Positions 1 to 11,900 of a stretch of DNA of 64,000 nucleotides are shown here, piece after piece. Source of the stretch: Euborellia annulipes. Taxonomy: Eukaryota > Arthropoda > Insecta > Dermaptera > Anisolabididae. Every line of letters starts with the position of its first letter. The stretch's first letter is position 1. The stretch is from contig JAKCPI010015488.1 in the NCBI GenBank assembly GCA_023213315.1, forward strand, positions 44,097 to 108,096. The letters run 5' to 3'. The translations under genes were made by a program, and so were the position numbers. A model generated the notes under the pieces. It worked only from the letters and a program-made list of their open reading frames with translations, had not been told where the DNA came from and made no database searches.

Positions 1-280
1 AAAAGATTTATCTTTTTTTTATCAAGATATAGGTCTATAATTAATTAATAAAAAAAGTATGATTAAATTTGATAAATAAATTTATTTATAAGCCCGGATC
101 ATACAATTGTAAATAAAAGGGCCTCAATTCCAGAGGAAAAAAAAATACCAAGTATAATTAAAGGCCGAAACCAATATATACAAAATTTCTAGGGATATTT
201 CAGCCTCATCACAGAAATTTTGTATTATTTAGAAATAAAAATAAATTAGGATTTAATTTTATCTTTTATTTTCAAGTTAT

Positions 281-455
281 TAAAACCCTTTTCGGCTACT
301 GCGGCCATTAGGGGCTAGAATTTTATTTATTAAATTTTAAAATACAGAGTATCGATGGCTACCGTGGGACGTTCCACACGCTGATTGCTCAGAATCACCA
401 ATCCCGAACTTTCGCAGCGCTTGACATCACTTAACTGCAACGATTGTGGTGATAA
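281..455 (+). repeat. SINE-like dispersed repeat
   Basis: The same sequence recurs on the minus strand at about 43865-44065. Shared blocks are cgatggctaccg, gacgttccacacgc and a motif resembling ttttcggcnactnnggccat. The latter also occurs in the tRNA-derived SINEs of this window. The repeat lies just beyond the last visible PMS1 exon, so the true PMS1 C-terminus is probably farther left. Confidence 0.55.
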
Positions 456-461
456 ATAAGA

Positions 462-3400
462 TTAATAATTTACTTTATATACCTGAATATTATTTTCTAT
501 TACCGGTATTTCAATATTTATTTTATTTATAGTATTATTTTCCATATCAAATTCGTTATCTTCTTCAGGTTCACTTAAATCAATTCGTGCATGAACATTG
601 GGTTGTTGAGTTAATGGGTCATCTGGGATATCCTCAAAATCTTGTTGTGTTAGGCCTTGAAGGAGATCTGAATAATCCTTTTCTAATGCCGCCTGCTTTA
701 ATTCTATCTCTTGAGTTGTTTGAATTTTATTTGATCGTTGAGTCTGGGAATCAAAAGTAAAATCATTCATAGAATTAACTGGAAAAGATTCTGTTGATGT
801 TTTCAATCGATTATCATTTTCTATTGTCACGGTAAATCCTTTAGTTTCACTGGTTTGATTGATTGGAGTATTTTCTATGCCATTAAGTAAATTATTAGTT
901 CCAGTTTGATCTGAAGTGGATGTATCTATTGATACAGAATCTCCTTTAAATTGGTTGATAATATTGTATTGTATGGGGTCAAATGAATTATTGATAAATT
1001 TTTTATTTTCAATCATTTTATTATAATCTTCTGTAGATTCGATTTGATGATAATTATTTTCATTCATATTCATCTCCTTGGCTTGATTTTCTTCACCAAA
1101 TCCATCTTTTGAAATTTCACTTGAATGAATATTAAGACGAATTCGTTTAGGAGGTGGATCTTGAATATCAATTTCTTTTTCATTTATAGAAGTTTTTATT
1201 ATATTTGTATGTTGATTTTCATTTGTATAAATTTCTTCTTTACTATAGTACATCAAGAGTTGTTTTTCTATTTCTTCAATTATTCGGTCCTAAAAATAAG
1301 AAAATTGTTATTCTCATATTCACTCGAAGATCTTGACATGGGACAGTGGAGAATAGGGTGGGTCGTTTTGCCACTTTTTTCGGAGCGAAATGTAATACCC
1401 GGCAGAAGTGGCCTACCCACATGGACATTACAGATATAAATTTTTTTTCAAATCAGACAATATCTTCTGTGAGAATTTTTACCTCAAAAGTTTCGACAGC
1501 TCAGAAAAAAAGTGGCAAAACGACCCACCCTAGTGGAGAATTCATAATATTATATGAAACTCTTTAGTCGACTCAGGGGACATTACAACTGTTGAAACTA
1601 GAGTTGCCAGAAAATTGAAACGTTGGCTAATAAAAAATTAAATAAAAATTTTTATCAATAAGAGGGTAAAAATGAGAAATGCAGCTAAGGTTATTTCTTT
1701 ATTTGGTCAATTCACACAGCTGACGTTTCGGTTCCGTGTTGTTCAAACATTCATAGCTGGTGAAAAGTCATTATGAAAATGTCATAGTGGATTTTATACA
1801 TTGTTGAAAATTCTTATATAATAAATCATATGTACCTGGTCGTCCCACACTGTGTATATATTTATTATATAAGAATTTTCAACAATGTATAAAATCCACT
1901 ATGACATTTTCATAATGACTTTTCGTCAGCTCTGAAGATGGTTCAAACACGAAACCGAAACGTCAGCTGTGTGAATTGACCAAATAAAGAAATAACCTTA
2001 GCTGCATTTCTCATTTTTACCCTCTTATTGATATAACATCTCAGCTATAAATTATTTATGTAAAAATTTTTATTTAATTTCCTGTGCAACGTTCTTCGAA
2101 TCCTGATTACTAGTAAACTTAACACAAAAGTAGCATTGAAATCACATAGCATCAAATTGGCAAGAGAAGCTTATATTTCATTAGTGGGGGGAGGCAACTC
2201 TCTGGCAACTCTGGTTGTTTTTTGCTTTATTATTTTTAGGTAAAAAAAAAAAAAATAAGTAGAAATATACTAACTTCATCTTTAATTAAAACTTTAGTTT
2301 TGTTCGGTTCTAAATTTACATCTATATTTTGAGATGGTATATCAATACTTATTAAAGAATGAGGATATTTATGAGCAGGATATTTATCTCCAAAAAATTC
2401 ACTTACATATTTAACTAAAACCTAGAAAATAATAATATTAAATTAAGTCAAAAAGTAGAATTGAAGTTAAAAAAAAAATTTATACTTTTTCAATTTTTTT
2501 ATTGCGAATCGGTCTTTTTTTCACGAACAACATCACATGCTCAATATTTGATTTACACAAAAAATTAATATCATCAACATCTTTTTGCGGAATTAAAATA
2601 TAAATAGATACCTGAAAAAATGAATATTTAAAAAATTGAATTTTAATTATGTATTTTAATAATTTTTATTACATCTTCCAAATGTGTTTTCAATTCGTGG
2701 AGTTTTGAGACAATTTGCAAATTTATTACTTGCATCAATGATTGTTTTATTGTTTTTGTTGCGGATTTTTGCCAAATTAAACATTTGTTATGAAAAAAAC
2801 TCAATTTCAATTCAGGATGTATCGCACCAAAAGTTTTTAATATATATTCAGTCTTTTTTAAATCTTCTAAAGATTTTTTTCCACTTTTAAGAAATTGTTT
2901 TCTAACAGGGAGATTTTTAAAAAGTGAATTTATTATTATTTGTGTACCTAAAATGGAAAATTTCATGTTATTATTCTATTATATAGGCTTTAATTAAAAA
3001 TTATAAAATTTACCCGTATTGAATGCAATTGGTTTTGAGCTTAAAATTTCTCCATTTTTTCCAAAATTGTATACGGTACCAAATTCATCATCTTGTGTTT
3101 TTGAGATGATATCCACTTGTGAAACTTGACAAAGAGAACTCAGGGCTTCCCCTCGGAATCCATATGTCTCAAGAATATCTGTAAAATATAATGAATTAAA
3201 TTAAATTAATTAGCTCTGGGGAGAGGAGGAATCTTGGGGGTTAGGTATGAACCATTGTTGGTTTAAAAAAAAAAACACTTTCTCACTCCTTGGTATAGAA
3301 GGCCAACACGCTACCAACTACACCAAGGTCGAGGGCCATTGTTAGGTTAGTTAAATTTTTTTTTAATTTTCCCAAATTTATTACAAATTAATTACTTGAT

Positions 3401-5365
3401 TCTAGAGGCTGACGAGTGGATTGGTGACTACAACTTAGAGTTAATAAAATTAATTTTTATAGAAATTAAGATATACTCTAGTTATATGACAATTTTACTT
3501 AATTTATTATATTTTTTCAATTGCAGAATCATCATCCGTTAACTCCCCGACTTGTTCGTATATTCTTCAATGAATCCTCAATCGAATGAATTCGTCACCC
3601 TTATTGTTTGATATCGCCATCGGAATATTTTTCAGACCTCATAGATGGAGAATCATCGACTATTTACAATTCTCAATTTAAAAGTAGGTAACATACTCCT
3701 TTTACAAATCATATCGACCTTCTAATTAGAAAAGTGCCCAACTCCACTTTTTTTCGAAAATCATTTTTTTGTATTTTCTGTTGAAAAATATCATTCTCCT
3801 TATGCCCTGAACTGGGTAAGAGCGTAATTCAATTTTTTCAGTTCGAAAAGTGTTTAACAGTGGCTCTAACAATGACAATGAAATGATTTTTGGCTCTCCT
3901 GAAAAATAAACAAAAATGGAGTTAGGCATTTTGCTAATTAGAACGTCGATATTTAATTTGGTGTCTTGTATGATTTAATAAGATTTTAATAGAAGAAACT
4001 ATACTGATTCATTTAGGAAAGTGAAGGTGTATTTCATCTACTTATATTGTGATTATCACACATTTCACATATAATCTTAAACATCTTAGTCATCATTTTA
4101 TTATAATTTTTTTATATATATATATATAAAAATTCTGATTTCAATAATAATTAGATGAACGATACATGATAACGCTGGAGATATTTTCAGTCCAAATTTT
4201 ATTCCACTAAAATTTGGCCTGAAAATACCTCCACCGTTATCATTTATCGTTCATCTATCTACACCAGGCTCCCAATCAGCAATAATAATTACTTAGATCG
4301 GTGAAATCTTTAATTTTTGATGTGTAGTGTGGCAGACAGGCTGAAGAAATATTTTCTTTAGAAATTCCACATCCATTATCCTTAATCTCAATTTTATCCA
4401 GTCCATTATTTTCCTAAAAAAAAAAAAATCGAATTTAATAATTTACTTTATTATTATTATATACAAGACTAATCCTAGAGAACGTTTAAAGATTCAAGAG
4501 CCCTTAGAATTACATATTATTTTTGAGTTTAATAAATCAGTGGCGCAACAAGGGGGAGGTGGTTAAAATAATAATGGAACTCTTGCCTTTTGAAAGTAAA
4601 TTATCTATCCAACAAAGTTTTGTCACAGGATGTACGTCCACACCCACACTCTTATCTGTGGCGCAACCAAGGGGAGCTTTTCGGGGGCCTCCCCCAGGAG
4701 AAAGAAAGGACTGCCGTAGATTTAATCACTACTTTCCTAAGGGTTTAATTTCTCCAAAATTGTTTTATCCTTTTTGACCAGGAACTGTCAAGTAATATCT
4801 TGTACAGGGTTAGATGGGTGAGAAGTAAAGGCAAGAAATTAGATGGGTATTTGTTTCAATTTTCCGTATTGCTCATTCTAAGGCACTATTGTTGGCTTAT
4901 TATATTATCTGATACATTCAAAAGAAGACAAATATTCAGTTATAACTTTTAATAAGATAACAAAATTCTTGGTCATTAGTTCATAAAATTAGATTAATTT
5001 TCAACCTTTACTTTTATGTAGATCATAATCTAAATTAATAAGATCTCTGCGATGTTGTGCTAATGTCAAATTATGAATGTCATCATTAAAAAACGAGTTC
5101 TCAAAAGAGATATCCTTACTTAATTAGTAAATCTTCTGTTTCAGTTGCTGTTTAATAAATTGTATATTTTTCATTTATTTATTCATTCTTTAAATTAATA
5201 TTCTTTATGTAAAAGTATTTAACTTACAAGACGAACTTCTATGAAAGTGGCCCCAGCATCCAAAGAATTTTCCACCAATTCTTTGACAGTAGTTGAAACA
5301 CTTGTAATTACTTGTGAACTTGTTATTAGTTTAATAGTGGCAGGTTTCAATTGATGCAGAGACAT
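462..5365 (-). CDS. PMS1: PMS1-like MutL mismatch-repair protein, partial (N-terminal part, seven exons)
   Basis: Exons read from high to low coordinates: 5365-5228, 4413-4293, 3178-3014, 2947-2673, 2611-2486, 2421-2275 and 1289 to 462 or 483. All junctions keep frame and have GT-AG ends. The protein has a GHKL ATPase domain: [11 protein letters not shown] (catalytic E29, N33), DNGCGI (D58) and GFRGEAL (93-99). [11 protein letters not shown] then follows, which is characteristic of PMS1, as is the FGxxxPxL...HNK..IWQKS region. Residues about 209-324 form the transducer-like second domain, ending in a [16 protein letters not shown] segment. The last exon is an acidic, Asn/Ser/Thr-rich linker. 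Reading stops at a TAA at 462, but a donor-like CAG/gtatat at 483 would leave the frame open. The HMG box and C-terminal dimerisation domain of vertebrate PMS1 are not seen, so the gene is probably cut by the window edge. MutL proteins act as nuclear heterodimers with MLH1 in mismatch repair. The start is the only ATG heading the conserved domain. Confidence 0.9.
1355..1531. mobile_element. 177-bp Mutator-like MITE with 10-bp target duplication
   Basis: The ends are near-perfect inverted repeats of about 26 bp, starting agggtgggtcgttttgccac. The direct repeat agtggagaat flanks both sides (1345-1354 and 1532-1541). A 9-10 bp duplication is typical of Mutator-like elements. It lies in the intron between the last two visible PMS1 exons and has no coding capacity. 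Confidence 0.75.
1653..2033. repeat. Foldback element, Penelope-like
   Basis: Arms 1653-1828 and 1859-2033 are inverted copies around a 30-bp centre. Both contain the gacgtttcgg / ccgaaacgtc motif. Related fragments occur at 33.2-33.5 kb and 47.2-47.4 kb. It sits in a PMS1 intron. Assignment to Penelope-like elements rests on the ribozyme-like core and the inverted-terminal layout, not on any reverse transcriptase. Confidence 0.6.
1927..1969 (+). ncRNA. Hammerhead-ribozyme-like motif
   Basis: Order of parts: stem I CAGCT, core CTGAAGA, stem II GGTT...AACC, GAAAC, cleavage triplet GTC, stem I partner AGCTG. Stem I pairs perfectly (5 bp). One extra T sits between the core and stem II compared with the textbook hammerhead. 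Stem III is minimal, as described for Penelope-like elements. Activity is inferred only. Confidence 0.45.
3285..3340 (-). repeat. tRNA-derived SINE head fragment
   Basis: The minus strand reads ttggtgtagttggtagcgtg, an A-box-like segment shared with the SINE copies at 9.54 and 41.94 kb. It lies in the PMS1 intron between exons 2 and 3. No tail is attached. Confidence 0.55.
3711..3952. repeat. Short inverted-repeat element
   Basis: Arms of about 45 bp (containing cttctaattagaaaa and its diverged complement) flank a unique centre, in a PMS1 intron. No target duplication was identified. Confidence 0.5.
4153..4256. repeat. Small palindromic MITE-like hairpin
   Basis: agatgaacgata at the left and tatcgttcatct at the right bound an almost fully self-complementary 104-bp unit. 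It lies 36 bp past the exon 2 donor of PMS1. No coding capacity. Confidence 0.55.
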
Positions 5366-5990
5366 GGTTCATTTAGAGTATATATATATTTAATTTGTTT
5401 TATTTCATTTTTTAAATTAGTTTTTGTAATTCAGATTGAAATTGGCATTTCAAATATGGACAAGTTTTGGAGGGTTTGTACTCTCAGGATTGCCAACTGA
5501 ACGCGTTAGTTTTGCATCTTTACTCATTCAGAGAATAACGCAAAAATAATTATGAAAACTTATAATTAATTATTAAAATTTAACATATATAACTTTTTAT
5601 CATTATTATTATTATTTAAAAAGAGTAAAAATTTCAGCGCCCTTTTATTGACAAGTCCTTTGCTCCCATTTCATTATTACGCAACAATATATGAAAATTT
5701 ACTTAAAGTAAAACGGAAAAATAATATTATAAAATGAAAAATTATTTTCAATTAATTAATTAAAATAAATATTTATTTAAAAATACCGCTTTCTATAAAT
5801 TATCAGTAAAATTATCAACGATTGCTTTCTAAATTTAACATAGTATCTAATTTCGGACTAAATATTTCAACCTAAAAAGTCTGATTGTTAATTATGATTA
5901 TTATTAATTGTTATTAATAAATATTTGACAGTAAGTGTTAATTAACAACATAATAAATTATTAAAATTAATTTACTATTTTAATTTTTAG
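5366..5990. promoter_or_regulatory. Divergent PMS1/CDKAL1 intergenic region
   Basis: The two start codons are 625 bp apart and face away from each other, so both promoters and 5' UTRs must fit here unless distal UTR exons exist. The sequence is strongly AT-rich, with no CpG cluster and no repeat recognised. The CDKAL1 ATG directly follows an acceptor-like tttttag, which suggests a spliced 5' UTR. Confidence 0.5.
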
Positions 5991-8900
5991 ATGCCTTCCG
6001 CTTGTGAAGAAATTATAAATGACATAGAAGATTTAATTTCATCACAAGATATAACACCTAAAGAAAGATATAGCAATAAAAGTTCAGTGGTGTATAGAGT
6101 AAGAAAAAAAGGACAACCCACTGTTAAAGATAGAGAAGAATTGGAAGATGTCGAGCACACGCCACAAAGTATTATACCAGGGACACAAACAATTTATGTC
6201 AAAACTTGGGGATGTGCTCATAACAGTTCAGATAGTGAATACATGGCCGGACAGCTTGCTTCATATGGTTATAAATTAACAGGTATTTGTTCAATAAAAT
6301 ATTAAATCTTTAATTCATTAATCATGACCAGAGACCAATTTGAATCTTAACAATCTTTTCATTAACTTATTACTTTTTGCAACAATAATTTTGATTTTAA
6401 TATTGATATAATCGTTTTAATTAAAATTGATAACCGATGTCTGTGGAGAAGTCAGAATTTGCCCTGGGGACGGATTTGATTTTAAAATAAATCCTGTTTG
6501 ACATTATTGACCATTATCCTGTTTGACAGGATCAAGTGCAAACATTTTTTTAAATCAAAATTATTATAGTTATTTTTCTTTTTAGATAACAAAGAAGAAG
6601 CCCATCTCTGGCTGTTAAATAGCTGCACTGTTAAAAATCCTGCTGAGGATCATTTTAGGTAAAATATTTATATATATGTCACTAGGACAGATTCTGTCAT
6701 CGTGCATCGGGGAGGCAGGTCGTAAGCATAATCAAGAATCTTGGAAATATATTTTAGAACTTGATCAAATTTTAATTAAATAGAAAAGTCTTAATTTCTA
6801 GGTTTTTAATAACTAGGGATAATTGAAAAGTTGAAAAAAGAAATTTACTTTTTCTCTTGTCTTTTTACTTTTTCGTATTCGAAATATAGTTAGAGTTTTG
6901 TAATCCTCAAAATTTTACATCGAGATTTCGTTTCCATTCACGAGCCAAGGATGAGCAGAGTAATTCCCCTGGCCACAGGGTTCCCTCTGTTATTCTCACA
7001 GGGACACAATGCCCATCCGAGTAGTGGAGAAATTTATTTCCTGCTATTAATTTTATAATCTTTTCATTATGATTATTATTCCTTAATCTATTTATTTATT
7101 TATTCTAGAAATGAAATTGAAGCAGCCAAAAAGAAAAATAAATTTGTAGTAGTTTCGGGCTGCGTTCCTCAAGGAGCACCAAAATCTGAATTTCTTCACG
7201 GCCTTAGTATCATCGGAGTACAACAAATTGATAGAGTAATTGAAGTCGTTGAAGAAACTCTTAAAGGTACTTAATATTCAAACATTGATACAGTAGGTAT
7301 CTTTCAAGAGCTTGTTTTGTAAAGTAGATTTAAAAAGCCTTTGTTTACACTCGTCCAGAGAGCCCTAAATACAATTAATATTTATCAGAGCGTTTAAATA
7401 TGACCGAGACTGGAGAATAAAGCACAATTACCACTCTTAACGCGGGGTTACAATCTACTGAGTCTTGTTTGAGAACTGCTAGAGCGATGAGCGAACAGAA
7501 AGTGTCACGGAGAATGGAACAAATTTCTTGTTTAAAATTTTGCTGAGTGAGTCAAACCAAACAACTGTCACAGAATAAGAAAGAGCGTCTCCCACGGAGA
7601 GAGAGAAGGCAGAGCCTTTATACTGCGAGTATCCGTCACCCCGACAAACAATCAGTACTACTATCAAGCATTGTGTTGTTAGTGTAGAATTGTGAAAAAC
7701 CATACTAAAAGGGAAGAGGTGAACACAATGCGTTGTTCCAAGCTCCGGAGCACCTGCTTACTTAGCGTTCTAGAAACACTCACACATGACTCTGGAGGTT
7801 GTAACCCAACGTAAGGAAGCATTGTAATGACTTTACTCTTCCAAGGAAGTACAACTTCTGTGTATAATAGGAAATTTGAAAAAAAAAAAAAATCGTCTCG
7901 GACATACGACAAATTTGAACGTCCTGAAATAAATAATAATTAATTTTGTCCGTCACTTTATTTAGAATAATTCATTATCATTTGTTTTTTATTTTTTCAA
8001 CTTTATTCTCTCTCTTCTTTATTATAAAATTAATTCTATTAACCGGAACAGGTAGATGAAGGCAGCCAGCAAAGAACAAAAAACTTTATTTAAATATCGT
8101 CGACGTTTCGGGAACGCGTCGCTCCCATCTTCAGGACGATAAATTGTTAATGTTGTTTAGATTGATACATGTAGGTCAATCTAAACAACATTAACAATTT
8201 ATCATCCTGAAGATGGGAGCGACGCGTTCCCGAAACGTCAACGATATTTAAATAAAGTTTTTTGTTCTTTGCTGGCTGCCTTCATCTACCTGACCTGTTC
8301 CTGTTGATTATCACACAGCCATTAATTTCTTCTTTTCAATTAATTCTATTGACGATTTAGGCTGGTCGTCCTCTGGAAGCGTAAACGTGCTTACGCTACA
8401 AGAGCGGCAATAAGCGTATATGTGCTACAGATTACAATGTGTGTGAATTAATTAAAGCTCGTCTACTACGAGCGTGCGACATGACGCGGCTACTCACTTC
8501 GACAACGCGCTACAATGGGATCTGTAGCAAAAAAAACAGAAACACTTTATTTCTTAATAAAATTGATGCAAAGACAAAAATGTCGATATTAAATTTGCGG
8601 GACAAAATAAGATTATTTTAAAAATTTTGAAAATTTGACGAAAATAAATAAATTTCGACATTTTTATCATGGTTTTTTATTTAAATTTGATTATTTATTA
8701 AAATGATATGAATTTGTTTTAAATTTACTTAGATATGTATAAGATATTTTGTATCAAATGCAGCGCGAAGTCGCGTGCAGTGTATGACAGTTGTCGCGTG
8801 TAGCCGATACTCTTGTTGTCGCTTATTGCCGTTCTTGTAGCGGTCGCGCGTTGACGCTTCCAGTGGACGACCAGCCTTATTTTTAAATTTAACATTTGAC

Positions 8901-11900
8901 AATTTATTTAATAAATTCAAATCATCATTTTTTTGGAGTAATTTATGTTTTAAAAATACAATAATTATTGAAAAAAATAAAATTCACCTTAAAATATATT
9001 AACCGTTTTATTTTTTCCCTTCTAGGCAATACTGTACGACTTTTGGGACAAAAGAAACAAGATGGTAAAAAAATTGGAGGCGCTAGATTAGAATTGCCAA
9101 AAGTGCGTCGTAATCCTCTAATTGAAATCATAGCTATAAATACAGGATGTTTGAATCAATGTACCTATTGCAAGACAAAACATGCTCGAGGAGATTTAGG
9201 GAGTTATCGTCCAGGTTAGTTTTAAAATATATTATTATTATTATAAATAATAATCAGGTCTATTCCCTAAAAACCATGTTAAAATTTAACATCATGAATT
9301 GGGTGTTAAAAAATCTGGTGTGATGGCGCACAGCATCACAACAAATGCTATTCTCTAAACCAAGTTTTAACAACGGCGTTAACATTTTACTTTTTAGCAC
9401 CAGGTGGGAACGATCCATATGAAGATAGCTATGTTTTCTGCTTATTCGTGCTTTTACACCCCTCTCTGTGCAGTACTAACTTGATTGTTATTTTCAATCT
9501 AGTAGGCCTATCTGACACACCAATATAAAAAATGTCAGTGCCCTCGGGCTTGGTGTAGTTGGTAGCATGCCTACCTTCTATACCGAGGGTCGCGGGTTCG
9601 GATCCCAAGGAGTCCGATGATTTTATTTAAGCCATTTGGATACCAAATGGCTTAAATAAAAATGCCTGGTCTCTCAATAGATATTATTATAAAATAACGG
9701 TTATCTTCAAAGTCTTATATGGCCTGAGTTGCCGAAAAGACTATAGGTATGTGAGTGTGAGTCTGAATGGAAAAAAGTGTGAGTGTTTAAAAAAAAAAAA
9801 TACTATTCTCTAAACCGGACGTTAACATGTAGCTTTTATCTCAAAGCTGTCAAAATCATAACTTTACTTTTTGGTCAAAGAGGCCATTTTAATGCATTAA
9901 ATCCTGCGTTAAAATATTAAAGGCACCCTCTAGACTTGACATTAATTTTTAACACTATTGACTAAATGTTAACACTTTGGCTTTAAAGTTTTTGCTTACA
10001 GACTAACAATTTGTGGCAAGGAGGGTTAAAATGAATTAACGCTGATTTCAGATGATAAAAGTTAACATTTTTGCTTAGAGAATCGACTTGAATGTATTAA
10101 AAAGATACAATTAATATTTATTAACTCAAATATTAAAAAAAGAGTTAAGCACCACCGGGAGACGATTTGTATCCAACGTGGACATTTTAGGAGTTTGGCT
10201 GCTTTTTTTCGGATATTTGAGTTAATAAATATTATAAATATATAAATTTACTTATTTTTACATATAATAATGTACATTTTTTAGAGGAAATCGTGGCGAG
10301 AGCTGAACAAGCATTTTCTGAAGGTGTGGTCGAACTTTGGCTTACAAGTGAAGACACAGGAGCATACGGAAGAGATATCGGAACTTCTTTACCTGCTCTT
10401 CTAAAAGAACTAGTCAAAGTTATACCTGAAGGCTGCATGATGAGAGTTGGAATGACTAATCCACCATACATTTTGGAACATTTAGAGGTGCTTAATTGTT
10501 TTTATATTAAATGAGTTCTTGTACTAAGGATCAGGGATTCGCATTCTCTCTCATGGGACAAAAATTTATTTCAATTGAATTGGCTATTCACCAATTGAAT
10601 TAAACAGAGACGGGGGTCTAAATGATGACCTCGGATACGCCTGCTGAGAATCAAAGACGCGAAAGTCCGAAATTCAAAATTCTGGTGTGACTGATCGCAC
10701 AGCACACAACTTTCCCTTATCGCTAATCCCCCTTCGCTAATCGAAAGTTGTGTTCTGTGCTTGTCACATCAGATATTTTGTGTCGCCATATATTTAGTTC
10801 CCGCCGGTATTTTTTTTTTTTTTTTATAAAAAAACATTCACACTTTTTTCTCATTCACACTCATACGCATAGGCGCCGGAACTGGGGGGGGGGGGGGGGG
10901 GGGAGGGGGGCAAAATTTCTTCTTTTATTTCATTTATTATTAAAAATGATATATTTTTACTTTTGAAAAATAAAATCTTCTAAATTAAAAGAGCAAGAAA
11001 TTCATTTTTTTCCAAATTTTTTCCAAAAATTTTTGATAAAATCACTACCAAATTTTTTAAAATTTTAATTTTATTAAAATTGTGATTTTATTTAAAATTT
11101 TTAAAGTTTTATAGTAGATTTGTTTTTGTTTTATACTATTTGAACATATTAAATTATTTTAATTTTCTAAAAAAAATTTTTTTGCCCCCCCCCCTGATTC
11201 AAATTCGTTCCGGCGCCCCTGCTCATACGCATACACACATTCACACAGTCTTTTCGGCAACTTAGGCCATACAAGACTACGATAACCGTTATATATGATA
11301 ATATATCTATTAGGGGTGTAAAATTTTATAAACATGGGAAAATATTTATATTTTGTTACCATTGCAACCATTTCTCCTATCTTTCCTATGAAGCACAAGA
11401 GTAAAGTAATCTTAAAACAATTTTGAGAGCAACATGAAAATATACATTTTAAAGAGTAAATAATTGATTTTTGAATTTTAATCAAAATCGTTAGAGCAAA
11501 TTTTGAGGAAATTGAAAAAAACTGAAAAAGTACAGTGAACGCCAAAGTTAAGTCCCACCCATGCGTTTTCTACTTGTGATTATTTCATTGTTTTTATAAA
11601 AAAAAATGAAAAACTTGATTGGAAATTTTCTAGGTTTGAACCATGAAAGTTTCCATTAAAAAATATATAATATTTTTTTAAAAACAATGAAATAATAAGA
11701 GAAGAAGTTTCGTAGGCTTAAAATTGAATTTTCGGATTTTCGCCACAATGATTCTCAGCAGGCGATATATACCGATATATATATTAGCCTGCCCTCAGCA
11801 GGACTGGCACCTAGCCATAGAGATCTCTCTCCCTCCCCCCCCCCCTCCCTAGTACCCGTCTGTTACTCATTTTTCTTTCTTTAAAAGTATTGTGAAGAAC

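Larger units (their letters stand above)
8045..8301. repeat. 257-bp foldback element, Penelope-like
   Basis: Arms 8045-8165 and 8175-8301 are nearly perfect inverted copies. They run from gtagatgaaggcagcc to its complement. Each arm carries a ribozyme-like core. The element lies in CDKAL1 intron 3, so a pre-mRNA copy would form a long hairpin. Confidence 0.75.

Noticed and set aside
7479..7912. Overlapping minus-strand open frames of 74 and 77 codons in CDKAL1 intron 3
   Set aside because: No domain, no splice logic, composition typical of repeat-derived DNA. They lie in a possible LTR-like segment.
11159..11545. Minus-strand open frame of 128 codons
   Set aside because: It runs through a SINE tail, the C-run end of a MITE and foldback-family sequence. 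The same text appears in other repeats.
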